NCBI GenBank assembly: GCA_020740775.1
Contig: JAHEWK010000030.1
Span: forward strand, 372,001 to 436,000
Direction of reading: 5' to 3'
Source of the DNA: Ilyonectria destructans
Taxonomy: Eukaryota > Ascomycota > Sordariomycetes > Hypocreales > Nectriaceae
Length of the DNA stretch: 64,000 nucleotides
Positions 34,504-46,395 of this stretch are shown in pieces. The translations under genes were made by a program, and so were the position numbers. Position 1 is the stretch's first letter; each line of letters opens with the position of its first letter. The notes beneath the pieces are model-generated. The model saw only the letters and a list, made by a program, of their open reading frames with translations, did no database searches and was not told the DNA's origin.

Positions 34504-36243
34504 ATGGCCATTTTTACGTCTCGGCCGCAGGACGATGAGTACCCTTTGACCAACAATCCGAACCACTCGTACCTTATGAGCACGTCGTCACTAAACACGC
34601 CCGTCAATGGATCGACAACCCAGAGTGGCTACAACTCCGGAGACGAGACGGCGGCAGAATCCGAGGCGAACCGACCCCTACCGAGCGGTGTTGATATCGA
34701 GGCGAGGATCCGATCTCATCATGCCAAGACCGACGAGCCGCCCTATCACGTCTTTTCGAAGCGACAAAAGTGGAATTTCGTCTACCTTGTCTCCTTGGCA
34801 GGCTCATTTTCCCCACTGTCATCCAATATCTACTTCCCCGCCATAAACACAATATCGTTGGAATTGGGAGTCAGCGAGTCTCTTGTTGCCCTGACAATCA
34901 CTGTGTACATGGTTGTCCAGGGCATAGCTCCGTCAATATTTGGTGCCGTGTCGGATACCAGTGGCCGCCGCCTCACATTTGCCATTGTTCTCACCATATA
35001 TACAGCAGCAAATCTGGCACTAAGTTTCACTGCAAACTATCCAATGCTGCTTGCCTTGCGGGGCCTGCAGGCGGCAGGCTCTGCCGCAACTATTAGCATC
35101 AGCACAGGTGTCATCGCCGACATGGCTTCTCCGAGCGAACGGGGGAGCTTTATTGGAACAAACGCCGGCATAAGGTATGTGGAAGCAGCGGTTGTGCAGG
35201 AAAACAGGCACTGACCTAGTCGCAGAATGATGGGCCAAGCGATTGGACCTGTTATTGGCGGTCTTCTTAACAGTGCATGGGGTTTCAGAAGCATCTTCTG
35301 GATGCTGTTTGCCTTTAGCCTCCTAGTTCTCGTTCTTTTATTGATCTTCTTGCCGGAGACGCAGCGAAAGATTGCTGGCAATGGCAGCATCCCCCTGACA
35401 GGGTTTCACAAGGCGTGGATCTACTACCTCCGCCCACCGAAAGAATGGGCCAACACGAAGAAGCCAGAAGAGTCCAAGATGCCGCCGTTTTCATTCCAAA
35501 AGATTCTCGTTCCGTTGAAATATGTCTTTGAAAAGGATATTTTTGTCCTCCTGTCCTGGGGCGCACTCGTCTACGCACTCTGGAGTATGGTGACATCTTC
35601 GACCACGACAGTGCTGTTGCGGACATTTCCAGACTTGAAGCAGTGGGAAATTGGCCTCTGCTTCCTCCCCAATGGATTCGGGTGTGTTTTCGGGTCCGTT
35701 ATTACTGGGCGGCTCTTGGATAAAAGCTTTAAGCAGGTCGAGGCTCAATACAAGGAGGAGAATGGCTTGGAATCTGTCAATGTCAAAGGCAACAACGACT
35801 TTCCGATCGAACGCGCACGTCTTCCATTGATGCCCTACTTTAGCGTCGCCTTCATTGTCGCGATGGGGCTCTACGGACCCAGCTACGAGTTCAATGATCT
35901 GCGCAAGAACTTTGCCGGCAACCTGGTCACGTCCCTGGGACTGCAATTCTTCATCGCATTCACAGCTACGGCTATCTTTAACATCAATTCTACCATGTTG
36001 GTCGATTGCTTCCCAGAGGGCGCTGGCGGAGCTACGGCCACGAACAACCTGTTCCGCTGCCTCCTTGGTGCTGTTGGAGTCAGTGTTATCCAGCCGTTAA
36101 TCGATGCAGTCAAGATCAGAAATGCGTTCCTGATTTTGACGGCCGTGGTTACACTGTTTTCGCCGCTCGTGTGGGTGCAGTGGAAGTACGGTCGGAAATG
36201 GCGGCTGGAGAGGGAGCGGAAGGCCGCATCATCGGCGCAATGA
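34504..36243 (+). CDS. MFS drug:H+ antiporter, DHA1 (QDR-like) family
   Basis: Two exons (34504-35174 and 35226-36243) join in frame to 562 residues. The start is the ATG after GCAGAAA. An N-terminal cytosolic tail of about 95 polar residues precedes twelve membrane spans. SPLSSNIYFPAI after the first span is typical of the QDR/DHA1 group. Motif A is GAVSDTSGRR and motif C is GQAIGPVIGGLL at the exon junction; the central loop (about residues 300-400) is long and charged. Members export drugs, weak acids, polyamines or secondary metabolites from the plasma membrane using the proton gradient. No biosynthetic partner lies beside it, so the substrate is open. Confidence 0.9.
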
Positions 36244-38786
36244 AATGAAACAGGACAGAGAGAGACAGTGGCGTTGAAAAATGTCTCAGGGCACTTTCCG
36301 TAGTACAGCTCCTCGGACAAAGCGGGTGGCACACATTTGATGAAATGAATTTAGAAAGCGGAAAGGTTAGATCTCAGAGGGAATATAGATTATAGAAAGA
36401 ATTTAGATGGCATGGAATATTGTCCAACTCCAGGTCGAGGTCGCGAAATCCAGGCGGAGAGTACGTTGTGATGAGTACAGTGGTTCGTGAATACGTTGCG
36501 GGAAGGTCTCATAATCAGAGATCAGAAATCAGAGATCAGAGATCAGAGGCTCAGAAAATGAGGCTCAGGTTGTGCTTTTTAGCGCAGCAACGGTCAACCA
36601 CAACAATAACAGTAGCAAAAGTATAACTACGGGATAGGTAGGACTGTAATTAGTCCAAATCAGCAATTTATTTTCGATTGCAAATGTTGCTGCGCATTTT
36701 ATGCTCAATCAAAGTCGCAAATGGAGGTCAAAATGTGAGGATGGACCGTGCATCTTGAGGATGCTTACGAAATGTCGTCGGCGCCCCTGTCAGATGCGAA
36801 CCGACCCTTGGTCGCGATGACCAATGCCATCAAGTCTTCATGGATCAGTGATATACACACACACACAATTTATTACGCCCGGTGGCTTACAACCAATAGG
36901 GCACTAGTTGCTATTGTACATATCCGTTTCCCAAGCTTTGCCATAATCTCGTAAAAGCCCATATAGCGTCCAATTTCTGCTTTTGCCTCTTCGTTTCCAA
37001 TCTTTCCGCGGGTCTCGTGGGGTTTGTATTATTGGCAAGCGAACTTGAAGGCTATTCTCCAAGTGTTCAGAGTCCTATCTACGGCGGCTGAAGCGGTGCC
37101 TGCTGTCCATGGCACGAGGTGTTTGATGGGTGGATGTGGGGTAGGTTAGTAAGAAAGTAAGTGGGCTTTTGCAATCTAGTTGCACTGCTGCATATTGTCG
37201 AGGGCCGGCGACGACTCTCACCTCCTCGTGGTGCCGGCTGGGAACCTGGGAATGCCTTTTGCCTCCCAGGCATTCGCAGAGCTAAGAAGAGTCATCACCA
37301 ACCAGCACTTGTCCGCTGGTTTGGGCGGTGGTTGCGCGATAGGGCTCACGAGCCCCACCCTCCACAAGCAACAACTGTGTGTGAGTGAGCGTCGGGCGTG
37401 AGTGTGTGTGGAGGGAGAAAGGTTTGTTGATCAGATGCGGGATCCCGACTAGAAGAAAGGCCAGGTTGGGAACAAGCCACGGTTGGCATAGCACTCCAAA
37501 TCAATAGCATGGCGTGCAGCTCACGGGTAGTAAAGACTTCAAGGCTATTGGGTGCTATATGAAAAGCCACTGGCAGCATGATGTGGGCTCCCAGAAGTTG
37601 GTCTACGCTGCGGAGGTTAGCGAGGAGATTTGCCAGCACGACGAATGACGCGGGTGCTCAGGGTTCCACAGCGGATCGCAGTGTCTACTCGCGTGGGGAT
37701 TTCGTCGAATCGGTCCGTCGTCAGTGACAGCCGTTAGAACAATCCTCGTCTAGCGACAATAGTAGCGGCTCTGAACCGAAAATTGGGCCGGCCTTGACGT
37801 CGCGAATCAGCCAAAGAATAATTGCTCATATCGAGTGGCACGAAACTACGCCAGTATTGTCCGCACAGATATGGAGTTAGACCGCCAAGATTCACAGTAA
37901 TAGTTAGCGTCAAGGTCGGTCATAATAAGATGACTCTCAAGTCCCGGTATTTGAATGGTACGAGTATGAAGTTTAATTCTGTGGTCGAGCGCAGTAGAAC
38001 GTCGCCCATTGCACGGGTTGGCAGCGCTGGAGATGGTCAAATCTTGTCTGACGCACAAGGATGTCCTTGCTGGTGTGCCAGCTCGGCCTTAGCTGTTCCC
38101 GCTACTTCGGCTCAGAGACGTCCTATCACGTGTAACCCCTTATCATTCTTTTTGGTCAAACCATTTGTCTGACTCGCAAGTAAATCCGCAATTTTGAACA
38201 CTTTTCCCGATGGTTACAAGCGGGTCCTTCGGCATATTCCGTCGTCTCGCCGGGCTCACATGCAAATCAGCTTTGTAGGAGATACAGTCGACGCGGTTTG
38301 GTGCGTGGAATTGTGGGAATGCTAGTGAAGTCGATATTCTAGCGCCATTGTTGCGCTTGCAAAAGATATCCGTGCACCGTCAACTTAATCCAAGACAAGC
38401 AAAGCGGTTCAGAGGCACAGCAGTCTTGGAGAAGTCGCCTTCAAGATCACTTGCTACTAACCCCACGAGATTCCGCAGGAATGTCATTTGTAATTTCAGA
38501 AAAGCACAAAGATTGTCGCTGATTCCATTTGTATGGGCTTGACGAGATTGTGGCAGAAGTTCATGGAAATGAGTATGTAATGTAGTGCTAGTGCCTTTTA
38601 GGCTTAACGTTAGCCCTGGGCGTAATAAAACTCTTCTTCTTTTCCAGGCTTAGCCGGGGGCAGTTCCGCCAAGTCATGGAGATGGGCAGGACAATGCGCT
38701 CTTGGTCCGTGCTAGTAGGGTGACCACCCACTATCGGGTCAGCCCCAGAAGCGGGCGACATTTTTGTCATCTGCAACACCATAACC
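36244..38786. other. Intergenic, no supported gene
   Basis: About 2.5 kb. Contains a short ATCAGAG tandem run (about 36505-36552), a short CA repeat near 36855, and otherwise unremarkable sequence. Open frames are short and lack motifs. Confidence 0.45.
36505..36552. repeat. AGATCAGA short tandem repeat
   Basis: About five imperfect copies of ATCAGAG in a row. Confidence 0.6.
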
Positions 38787-39484
38787 TTGTGCATTCCAAC
38801 CGTGATTTCTCGCGCAAACTTACATGATATCGCCAACCCGATTCTTACATTGAATTCAGCATGCCCGAATATAATGAAGTCGCGTTTCACCGACTCGACC
38901 CCGCTGGGCAAATTTACCTTCCCCACCTGTTATCACAAGGCTCGTCTTGCCGGGATCACAGAAAAGAACATCATCGCAGGCTGGAAGTCGAGTGGCTTAT
39001 GGCCTGTGAGTCTCTCCAAGCCGCTGATGAAACCGATGGTCAGCAAGCTGCCTGAGCATAACCCTTCCCCCCCTCGGGACAAAAACGCCGCCGCAGACGA
39101 AGGAAATACCGCCAGTATGCCTTTTCCGAACGCCTCATTCACCGAGTCAAGTGCGAGATACACTTTCAAGCATCTCATCGACCGTCAAGATCGAGAAAAC
39201 TGTTCGGCTGGTTTTCAGGAAGATTGGGCAAGAGTTGGATCGCCAGGGAGCTAACTTGGTAGCTCAGGATTGGGAGATACAGTTACTGAAGCATCATATT
39301 GAGGAACTTGAACAAAAACAGAGGCGAAAAGTCGTTCCGGACCCCAAATCTCCGCTTTGCACATGTTCCAGTGATCCTGAAACCTCGTGAGAGGATGTGG
39401 AAGCTTCTAGACCTGCCAGTGACTTCAGCGAAAGTCAAGAAATTAGAATTTGAGGATGCGTGCTTCGAGTGGCAGCTGGAATAG
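38787..39484 (+). pseudogene. Pogo/Fot1-type transposase C-terminal relic
   Basis: One frame (about 38865-39060) reads PLGKFTFPTCYHKARLAGIT, then EKNIIAGWKSSGLWPVSLSKPL, the C-terminal signature of fungal pogo-like (Fot1/Pot2) DDE transposases. A second frame (39151-39390) continues with FRKIGQELDRQGANLV and ELEQKQRRKVVPDP, the coiled tail of the same family. The DNA-binding and DDE domains are absent and the frame is broken, so this is a dead fragment. Confidence 0.75.
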
Positions 39485-39886
39485 CTTCATATGTAAAAAC
39501 CAGGTCATTTTAGTGTTGTGCTGTTATTTAATTGAAGAGTGTATCCTTCGTGTTACCCGGCGTCTTGATGACCTGCGACTGATAGCCCAGGGACGCTGAC
39601 GACTGGACGAACACTGATTGTAGGTGGCAATGCATGAGCACCTACCATTGTCAAGCAAGGGCCTTCGACGAAATGGGATCGCCATCGCACTGACTCGAGG
39701 GCCTAGTCAGCCAGACCCAGTCCCTGACGAACCGAATCCCTGCGCGGGGTGGTGGGTCATATTTTGGGCCAATCAAAAAGGCACCGCCTAAAGCTTGTTT
39801 CCCCACACAGGGTGCGCTACAGCAATGCCGTCAAGCAAGTGGATATGCACGGCAGCACGACTCGGTTGCATGAAAAAAAAATTCTA

Positions 39887-40148
39887 GCCTGGCCCACCAG
39901 ACAGGGGTCACTCTTGGCGTAGTTTTTAAGGGCCTTCAAATACATATCGATATTCGTCATATCGAGATTACCATCTAGGAAATTAGCTGAGAGGGGTAAT
40001 GGGACAACTCCAAGGGACTCCTCGTAGCTACGCCAAGCCTACCCCTAGTCCAGTGGGGTAGACTAAAAATTTTGGCCTGCAGGCGTAGCCTTCACCAACT
40101 GCTCCGAAAAACTACGCAGAGATTAACCCCTTGACTGGTGGGGCGAGC
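39887..40148. mobile_element. 262-bp MITE flanked by TA
   Basis: Termini are inverted over about 40 bp with mismatches (left GCCTGGCCCACCAGACAGGG, right complement GCTCGCCCCACCAGTCAAGG, then both reach GCGTAGTTTTT). TA dinucleotides flank both ends (39885-39886 and 40149-40150), as expected for Tc1/mariner/pogo insertion. No coding capacity. Confidence 0.7.
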
Positions 40149-40296
40149 TAACCAACGTTATGCTGGATACCGTAGTAACACCTTTCCTACGGTGGCGTTT
40201 CAGCAGCGAAATCAACTGCCGATCTCATCATTGCCGTGTCTGGTAGGTGTGACTGACCCAAGAACCAGGATACGGTCGATGATAGCTAGTCTTGTA

Positions 40297-40370
40297 ACCC
40301 AAGGAGCCTCACTAGCCCAGGGGGTGCACGAGTCGAGGTGGATTGGTGACGCAACGGAGGCTCCTTGGGT
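40297..40370. repeat. Hairpin upstream of seven-span paralogue B
   Basis: Perfect 14-bp arms ACCCAAGGAGCCTC and GAGGCTCCTTGGGT, 46 bp apart, starting about 220 bp before the start codon at 40518. May be a palindromic regulatory site or a small repeat. Confidence 0.55.
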
Positions 40371-40517
40371 GACTCCAGAGGAATATATGCTCAATCGACC
40401 CCAATTCCGCTCTGTACCGCGACCATATCGACCAACATTCAATCTACAATTTGGAGTGCCTTATACAGGCGCCGTCGCCAGTGAGAATCACCGCTTCTCA
40501 GCAACTGACGCGCCAGC

Positions 40518-41873
40518 ATGCCAGGCTTTCTCGTTCCTGACGCTTATGTGGTAGTCGCACCGACCCTCGACGACCTCCTAGTAGCCAGTATCATCTGGGG
40601 CTTCACACTCGCGACGGGAGTCTTTGCGGGCAATAAGGCTCTCAAGCAGACGTGGGCACAATGGAAACGTTCTCGACGCATCAAGCCGTACGTGATCATG
40701 ATTTGGGCAGAATGGATCGTCTCCATGGTGATTGGCGTTTTAGCTTGGGCTTTTCTTCGGGGGTTCATTGAGCCAAGGTGCGTCGAGAGAATACCTTTGC
40801 ATAGTACAGGAAACCTTGTGGAGCTGACAAGAAGTCGTTGCGCAGCTTTTGGATTTACCTCGTTTTTCGTATGACACCTCTCATCCAAGCGACTTCTGGA
40901 GCGACTTGAAGCTGACAGTCTGTTGCAGTTGCTCTTTGGGTCGTTCAAATCCAGTGCATCTGCGGTATCATTATTAATCGAATCGCTCTCCTCATGGTCG
41001 ACCAACGCGATGTCGGCAAGATTCGCTGGGGCGTAGCCATCTTGCTGGGCCTCATCAACATCAGTGTCTTCGTCATCTGGATCCCCGCGCAACTGCAAAT
41101 CTCTAAGACGTGGGTGAATGTCAACCATATTTACGATCGCATCGAAAAGGCTATCTTCCTAGTCATCGACGCCAGTCTGCATCTCTACTTCATCTATCTG
41201 ATCAGAGTCAAGCTCATCGCCAACGGTCTCGACAAGTATACTCCTCTCTTCCGGTTCAACATGTTTATGGTGGCGATATCCATGAGCCTCGATGTGAGTC
41301 TTGAAACCTTCGGAGGGCAACAGTGGCTAGTGACCGCGGACTGACCCATTGGTTCCTAGATTATTCTTATCGGTAGCATGTCTATCGGCAACGGTTTTAT
41401 GTAAGTCCGGTCCAATTAGTTGATTCAAACGTCCTCGGGCCTGACATTCACTTCCTAGCTACGTACAATTCCATCCTCTTGTCTACATGCTTAAACTTCA
41501 TATCGAGATGAATATTTCTGCTCTCATTGTCAAGGTTGTTCGCGCTACGGATAATCACAGCTCCTATCAAAACGACTATGCACAGGGTACAGAGCTGCGG
41601 TCGAAGTTCAGGGGTAACATCCAGGCGACCGGGCCCTCTGGTAATCGGACCGGTCTAGGGACCATGGGCGAGTTGTTTTCCAGCCATAATGAGGCGCACA
41701 TCGAGGCCAATGCAGGCAGCAAGACAACGTCCAAGGGCATTACGAAGATTGTCCAGACGCGGGTGACAGTCACGTCGAGACGCCAGGAGGAAGAAGACGA
41801 AGACGGCAGCTCGCAGTCGTCGACGCGTCAGTTGAAGCGCAACTCTCATGTCTACCAAGATCAATTCGCTTGA
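40518..41873 (+). CDS. Seven-span integral membrane protein, paralogue B
   Basis: Five exons (40518-40777, 40846-40868, 40929-41293, 41360-41400, 41459-41873) join in frame to 367 residues. The 23-base second exon has the same length and phase as in paralogues A and C. Shared motifs include YVIMIWAEWIVSMVIG, INRIALL, the VFVIWIPAQLQIS block, RIEKAIFLVIDASLHLYF, and YVQFHPLVYMLKLHIEMN after the last intron. The C-terminal tail is polar, with EEEDEDGSS. Compared with A it lacks the intron after WALQ and gains one after ISMSLD. The family and function are not recognised. Confidence 0.77.
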
Positions 41874-43003
41874 GGGCATGCCAACCAGTGAAGGGGCTGG
41901 GAGGCTGGGATTAGCGCGAATCAAGCATAGACTACGACATCTATAGAGATATCGATGAATGCATATTCTTTGTCATATATTTCTGTAGATCTAATATTGT
42001 ACTCAAGCAATGCTCTTCGGTGCAATCCTCCGACAGGGGCCGCCGCGTGGGATACTCATTCGTCCATCAGTCTGCATACCGCTTTTGCAGCGCCCCCATT
42101 GATGCTCATCGTAGACCAAGTCAAAAACGGCGCCGTTGTTACATGGACCAGTACCAGGGGCCGGCGCGGGCTAGAAGATGCGACAACGAACTGGCCCTGC
42201 CAAGAGACCCGGGCTCGGTCACTTGCGAGGTCCTGCTTAGTGCGCTATGAGAAGAAGACTACAACATCCCTTTGGCTGTGCGGAAGGAACTTTCGGGTCT
42301 CTAACAGGGATCTTAACAAATAAGAGCTTGAGGTCAATGGGAGACATTTGACGCAGGGATTATTACCCGGATCTACATGGACTCTGGAGGTTCGGCTATT
42401 CACATGAATACATTAGAATCCCCGTTTTCCCGCCTGATCTCAGCCGCTCATCCGTAGCTTCGATAAGAGGGACGAATACTCAACAACTCCTTCTGCACAT
42501 ACGGCAGACGCGAACGACCGACAGAATCGTTGCCGCACCCAAAAAAAAGTTAAAAAAAAAAGTTGAGACGGCGGGGAGCTTCCGTAGGCGCGGAGCCAAG
42601 TGGGCTGGTATTGGTTGTTTGGTTTCTCTTGTGTGGGACCCTGAAGATCATGTACGCTTCTAGGCCCTTGTGGTGTTTCCAACTCCTACTTTCGACAAGG
42701 CTATTCCTTACGACCTCTGTTTAACCCCGGCTTTCTGTTACGTAGTGCGTGTACGGAGGGGGTTTCTGAGCGCTATCAAATGCGGTCACCCCAAAATATG
42801 GAGATGCTGGGGTCCTCGAAAGAGGGGCTGACGACAGAAGACACCCAACCTAGCCAAGGGTTGGAGAACCGTCGGACGACCAAGAAGCAGGCGGAGGGAT
42901 ATAAAGAGCCGGAGCAAGGGAAAGACGGTCGGGTACGCTGGAGACAAGCTAGCAGAGCTCTTCATTCCAGCTTTTGAACTTGGACTTTTTTTCTCGCTTC
43001 CAG
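41874..43003. other. Intergenic, upstream of the GMC pseudogene
   Basis: About 1.1 kb. A-rich runs at about 42540-42562 and a TATA-like GATATAAAGAG at about 42898, about 105 bases before the ATG of the pseudogene, suggest the old promoter is still visible. Confidence 0.5.
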
Positions 43004-43290
43004 GATGGGCGTGTAGACGAAGCTTGCCGATGATGTGAACGAAGTCGACGTGATCATTGCTGGAGGTACAGTACTCTTCCATAGATCATGGAAGGGCTAA
43101 AACCTCCATCATCATCATAGGTGGCACCGCAGCATGCGTCGTAGCTGGACGCCTGGCCGAGGTCGACCCTAGCCTATCGATTTTGGTAATCGAAAGAGGC
43201 CAGGCCAACCGCGGCGTTCAAAACATCGAGAACCCTGTGTTCTGGATGTCGCAGGCACGGATGGATAATGAGGATCAAATGAGAGCTTGA
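43004..43290 (+). pseudogene. GMC-family oxidoreductase, 5' fragment with early stop
   Basis: The ATG at 43004 is followed by two codons and then TAG. The same frame goes on as LADDVNEVDVIIAGG, an intact-looking intron (43066-43120), and GTAACVVAGRLAEVDPSLSI, then LVIERG: the FAD-binding Rossmann start of glucose-methanol-choline oxidoreductases. The frame ends at 43290 after about 90 residues, whereas the family has about 550-650. I see no trace of the later GGGSSIN or catalytic His motifs. Confidence 0.75.
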
Positions 43291-44273
43291 TTTCCTATCC
43301 AAAGGAGCGACGAAGGTCGGTCTCTTATAAATTTACCTATGTTCAATCTGCCGATCTCGTAGGCGGCAGGCTATTGCCTGACGCCAGTTGCGGTGTGATG
43401 TTCACCCTGACCGTGAAGCTACTTACGATGGTCGTGATCCTTGCCCTTGATATGTCGCATTAACGAATTGACCATGCAAAAGGGAATGCGCACTCCGCTA
43501 GTGCAGGTAATTCAATTAAGCATATATTCCGTGTGACATTGGACGTCTTTGGCCGAACATCTCGGTCGCCCAGAACGGTCGGGGCGGAAGCACGATATGG
43601 TATTCCGACGGCTGCCGTTCGTCTATCAATGAGGACGATGAGAAGACTACTCGTCTTGTGACGAGACCTGGAAACATTATCTCGACAGGTAGTATTGATG
43701 GACGTGAGCATCCGGGGCTGAGGATCCTTGCTGACCATCCCCCGCAAGGTGACATGTCACATGGACCATGATGGATCAGGGGGACCAACAGGTTGTCCCA
43801 CCGCGGTCCAAATCCGCGTCTTCCGCTGCGGGACCCATCGAATCACGGCATCTTCCTGCCAAAGCCGTTCCCTTCGCCTGGTTTTGGACAGTCGAGCTGC
43901 CGGGCCATCCCAGCCCAACCTGTGACGGGACAAGAGCACGAACGAGGCCGAATGCGACTTGGGCAAAATGATTGTTTACAAGGAGAGAAAGAGATTCCTA
44001 AGGAAAACTCTGACTTAAGCTATTTACACAATATTCATAAAGCGAGACTATTCATAAAGTATGAAAGTCACATGATCGTTCCCTCACACAACCACCGCAG
44101 AACAACAGCAGCAATCCCTTATCCACGTGCGTTCGCTTGACGGGGCGTTTCCTGAACTCCGGCTGCAGGACATGTTCACCTAAAGCGCAAAATTGCCCCT
44201 ATCCCTTGGATGCCAAAAGTCTTACCTTCTCCCGGAAGATTAAACTGTCGCCGGTACCTAGGTCACTGAGCCG
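43291..44273. other. Intergenic, 3' of the methyltransferase
   Basis: About 1 kb. Some of it may be decayed GMC gene, but I could not find its conserved motifs. No other gene recognised. Confidence 0.4.
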
Positions 44274-45772
44274 TTATGCCGCATTCAGAGGTTTGCGGCC
44301 GCAGACGCTTCGAAAGGGATAGTATGAATGGAACTTGGGCAGGCCGTTCCTCTCCTCGGTAATGGATTTTCGCACATCGACAAGGAACAATTTGATTTGG
44401 ATGTCGGTCCAATTGAGACCATCGCGGAAAGGTTTTCTCGCGAGGCCGTTGAGACCCAACATGATGACATCTCGCAGGACATGGCCGCATTCCTGGAGTT
44501 TCTTCTTCTTGGCCCAGGGCCCGACTGGGCATTTCAGATGCTCGACCCGCAAATCCTCAAAGCCAGCCGCGGCAAGCTCTTCCTCTGCCTTCAGGATACC
44601 GTGCATCTCAGACCCCAGGCTTGCCATGCCAGCCTCGAGGTAATTGATCAAGTCACGCCATGCGTAAGGCCCGTCGCAGGAGCTATCATCGCAAGCAGCG
44701 GTGTAGTGAAACTCCTGAAGCTCAAACCACCCGCCTGGCTTTAAGTGTCTAAGAGTTGGTTAGTAGGGATGAAACATGCAGGTAAGTACTCTGCATGGGG
44801 AGGCAAACTGATATATCCTCTCCCATAGCTGGGGACGGTCTCGTATAGAGTGTAAGGTGTGACGCATGTGAATGTAATCAAACTTGTTTTCAGGGTACGT
44901 CCACCCCGCTTCGTGCTCAATGTCGTCGACTACGAATGAGACGTTTTCGGGGCCCCAGTCAGGCTGTATCAGTGACAGGTCCATGCCGTAAAATGTTGAT
45001 TCGGGATAGCTATCAGCCACTATGCAACTTGTTAGCGAATTGGGGTGCAAACAATGCTGTCTGGGAATGTTTGAGCAGTGAGACCCGACAGCTTGGGTCG
45101 AATGAGGGGATCATGGACTCGTCACCACAGCCGTGTGGGGGCCGGGAAAGAAGGGGAAGGAAAACGCACATTCAATGCACCATTTGCCAGTTCCCGTCCC
45201 TATAAAACTTTCAGTCAGCCCAATGCGAACCAATTTCAAAAGCCTACGGGTCCCGGCGACTCACCTAGGTCGAGAACCTCGGCGCCATGCTCGAGCTGGC
45301 GGTGGATGGGGGCGAAGAAGAACTCGCCATCGCACAGGTAGACGGTAAGGTTGTGTTTTAGGTCCTCGCGGTACTGCTCATTCTCGTCGTTTGGGAAGGC
45401 ATATTTGCCGGCATTGTAGGCATGATACCGCAAGCCACCGTCGACAATGTGTTGGCGGATGCTATCGGTCAGGCTGTGGGTGTCGTCGTCAGGCGGAGGG
45501 AGCTCGCCCTTCTCGATGCTCTGGATGATGGTGGCGGCGGAGGAGGTACCGACGGCGATGGTGGAGCCGCTGGTCGACGAGAGGGAAGGGAGGGCCAATC
45601 CGGCGAGTACTAGCTCCGGGTTCGCCGCCGTCCATGGCGGCGCTTTTGCTGTAGTACTAGTCGAACTCGACGTCGGCGGGCGAATTAATTCATCGTACAG
45701 GCAGGAAGCAGAAGGGCATCGCCAAGCTATATGGGAACCCCAGTGCTTTATCTTGGGCCGAGGGTGGATCAA
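44274..45772 (-). CDS. LaeA-like SAM-dependent methyltransferase 1
   Basis: Exons 45772-45265, 45199-45170, 45019-44809 and 44748-44274 join in frame to 407 residues. The N-terminal 120 residues are Ser/Thr/Pro-rich. Then come RYHAYNAGKYAFPNDENEQY, motif I VLDLGTGTG formed across the first intron, the motif II region FYGMDLSLIQPDWGPENVSF, DDIEHE, FDYIHMRH, and LKPGGWFELQEF across the third intron. This is the standard layout of fungal methyltransferases related to LaeA, the velvet-complex partner that controls secondary metabolism and development. Many such paralogues act on small molecules or proteins still unknown, and most are not LaeA itself. A later start is possible because the N-terminus is weakly constrained. 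Confidence 0.82.
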
Positions 45773-46064
45773 TGTTCAATCAGGCTGTCTGTGCTTGTAC
45801 AGTAGCTAATGCTTCAGTCTTGCCAGGCTGATTGAACCTTGGTGACGGGAAGACTGGTGCTATGGCGGGAACGCCAAACCATATGAGGCTAGAGGACTTC
45901 AACACACCCTCTTGGTTTGCGATCGACATGAACGCCTTGCCCCCCTGTTACAGTCTGGACTGGCGCGGGCTCGTCCCGTCCGGAGACACCCGGTGAATGC
46001 CGGACCAATTAAGTGCTGGTGCATACACGCGCTCTTCTCTTGCTCCGCAACAGCAAGGTTCTAC
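45773..46064. other. Short intergenic spacer
   Basis: Upstream of methyltransferase 1. The stretch 45990-46135, partly in the zinc-finger relic, is duplicated in diverged form at about 47090-47255. Confidence 0.45.
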
Positions 46065-46135
46065 TTAGCAGCCAGAGGATTTGCATTCGTCGTAGGAAGC
46101 AAATGCGGATCCCACGTGCACTATTGGGCGTGAGT
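45985..46135. repeat. Diverged direct duplication, copy 1
   Basis: Shares GAATGCCGGACCAATTA, CCAGAG and GTAGGAAGCAA blocks in the same order as 47098-47255. The identity is patchy. Confidence 0.6.
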
Positions 46136-46395
46136 CGCAAGTGACGCAGTAGTGATGGATCGTTTGGCGGTGCCTCTCCAGATCGCCACTTACAAGGAAA
46201 TCGCTGGCCAAGGGACAGTCGGGGACGCTATGATGTCTCGACGTGTCGCGTATGTGCTGTCGCAGAGCCGTTGGAGAATCGAAGGGCCTTGGGCATCGTC
46301 GGCAATAGGCATGGCGGCTCGAACCGCGCCAGTGTTGCTTCAGGGCCACCGCGGTGATGAATACGTTATCGCACTTCTGGCAATACTCATTATCA
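46065..46395 (-). pseudogene. C2H2 zinc-finger gene fragment
   Basis: Read on the minus strand from a plausible acceptor at about 46396, the frame gives three successive zinc-finger-like units: YCQKCDNVFITAVALKQHW, YCRRCPRPFDSPTALRQHI and DCPLASDFLVSGDLERHRQ. These are followed by HHYCVTC and a stop at 46065. Repeated C2H2 fingers with this spacing occur in uncharacterised fungal proteins. No start exon could be joined with confidence; a stop lies just upstream of the acceptor. It may be the last exon of a gene whose 5' part I cannot resolve, or a relic. Confidence 0.5.

Noticed and set aside
40138..40554. 138-codon frame overlapping the MITE and the start of seven-span gene B
   Set aside because: Spans a MITE end, a hairpin and the real start codon in another frame; clearly a shadow.
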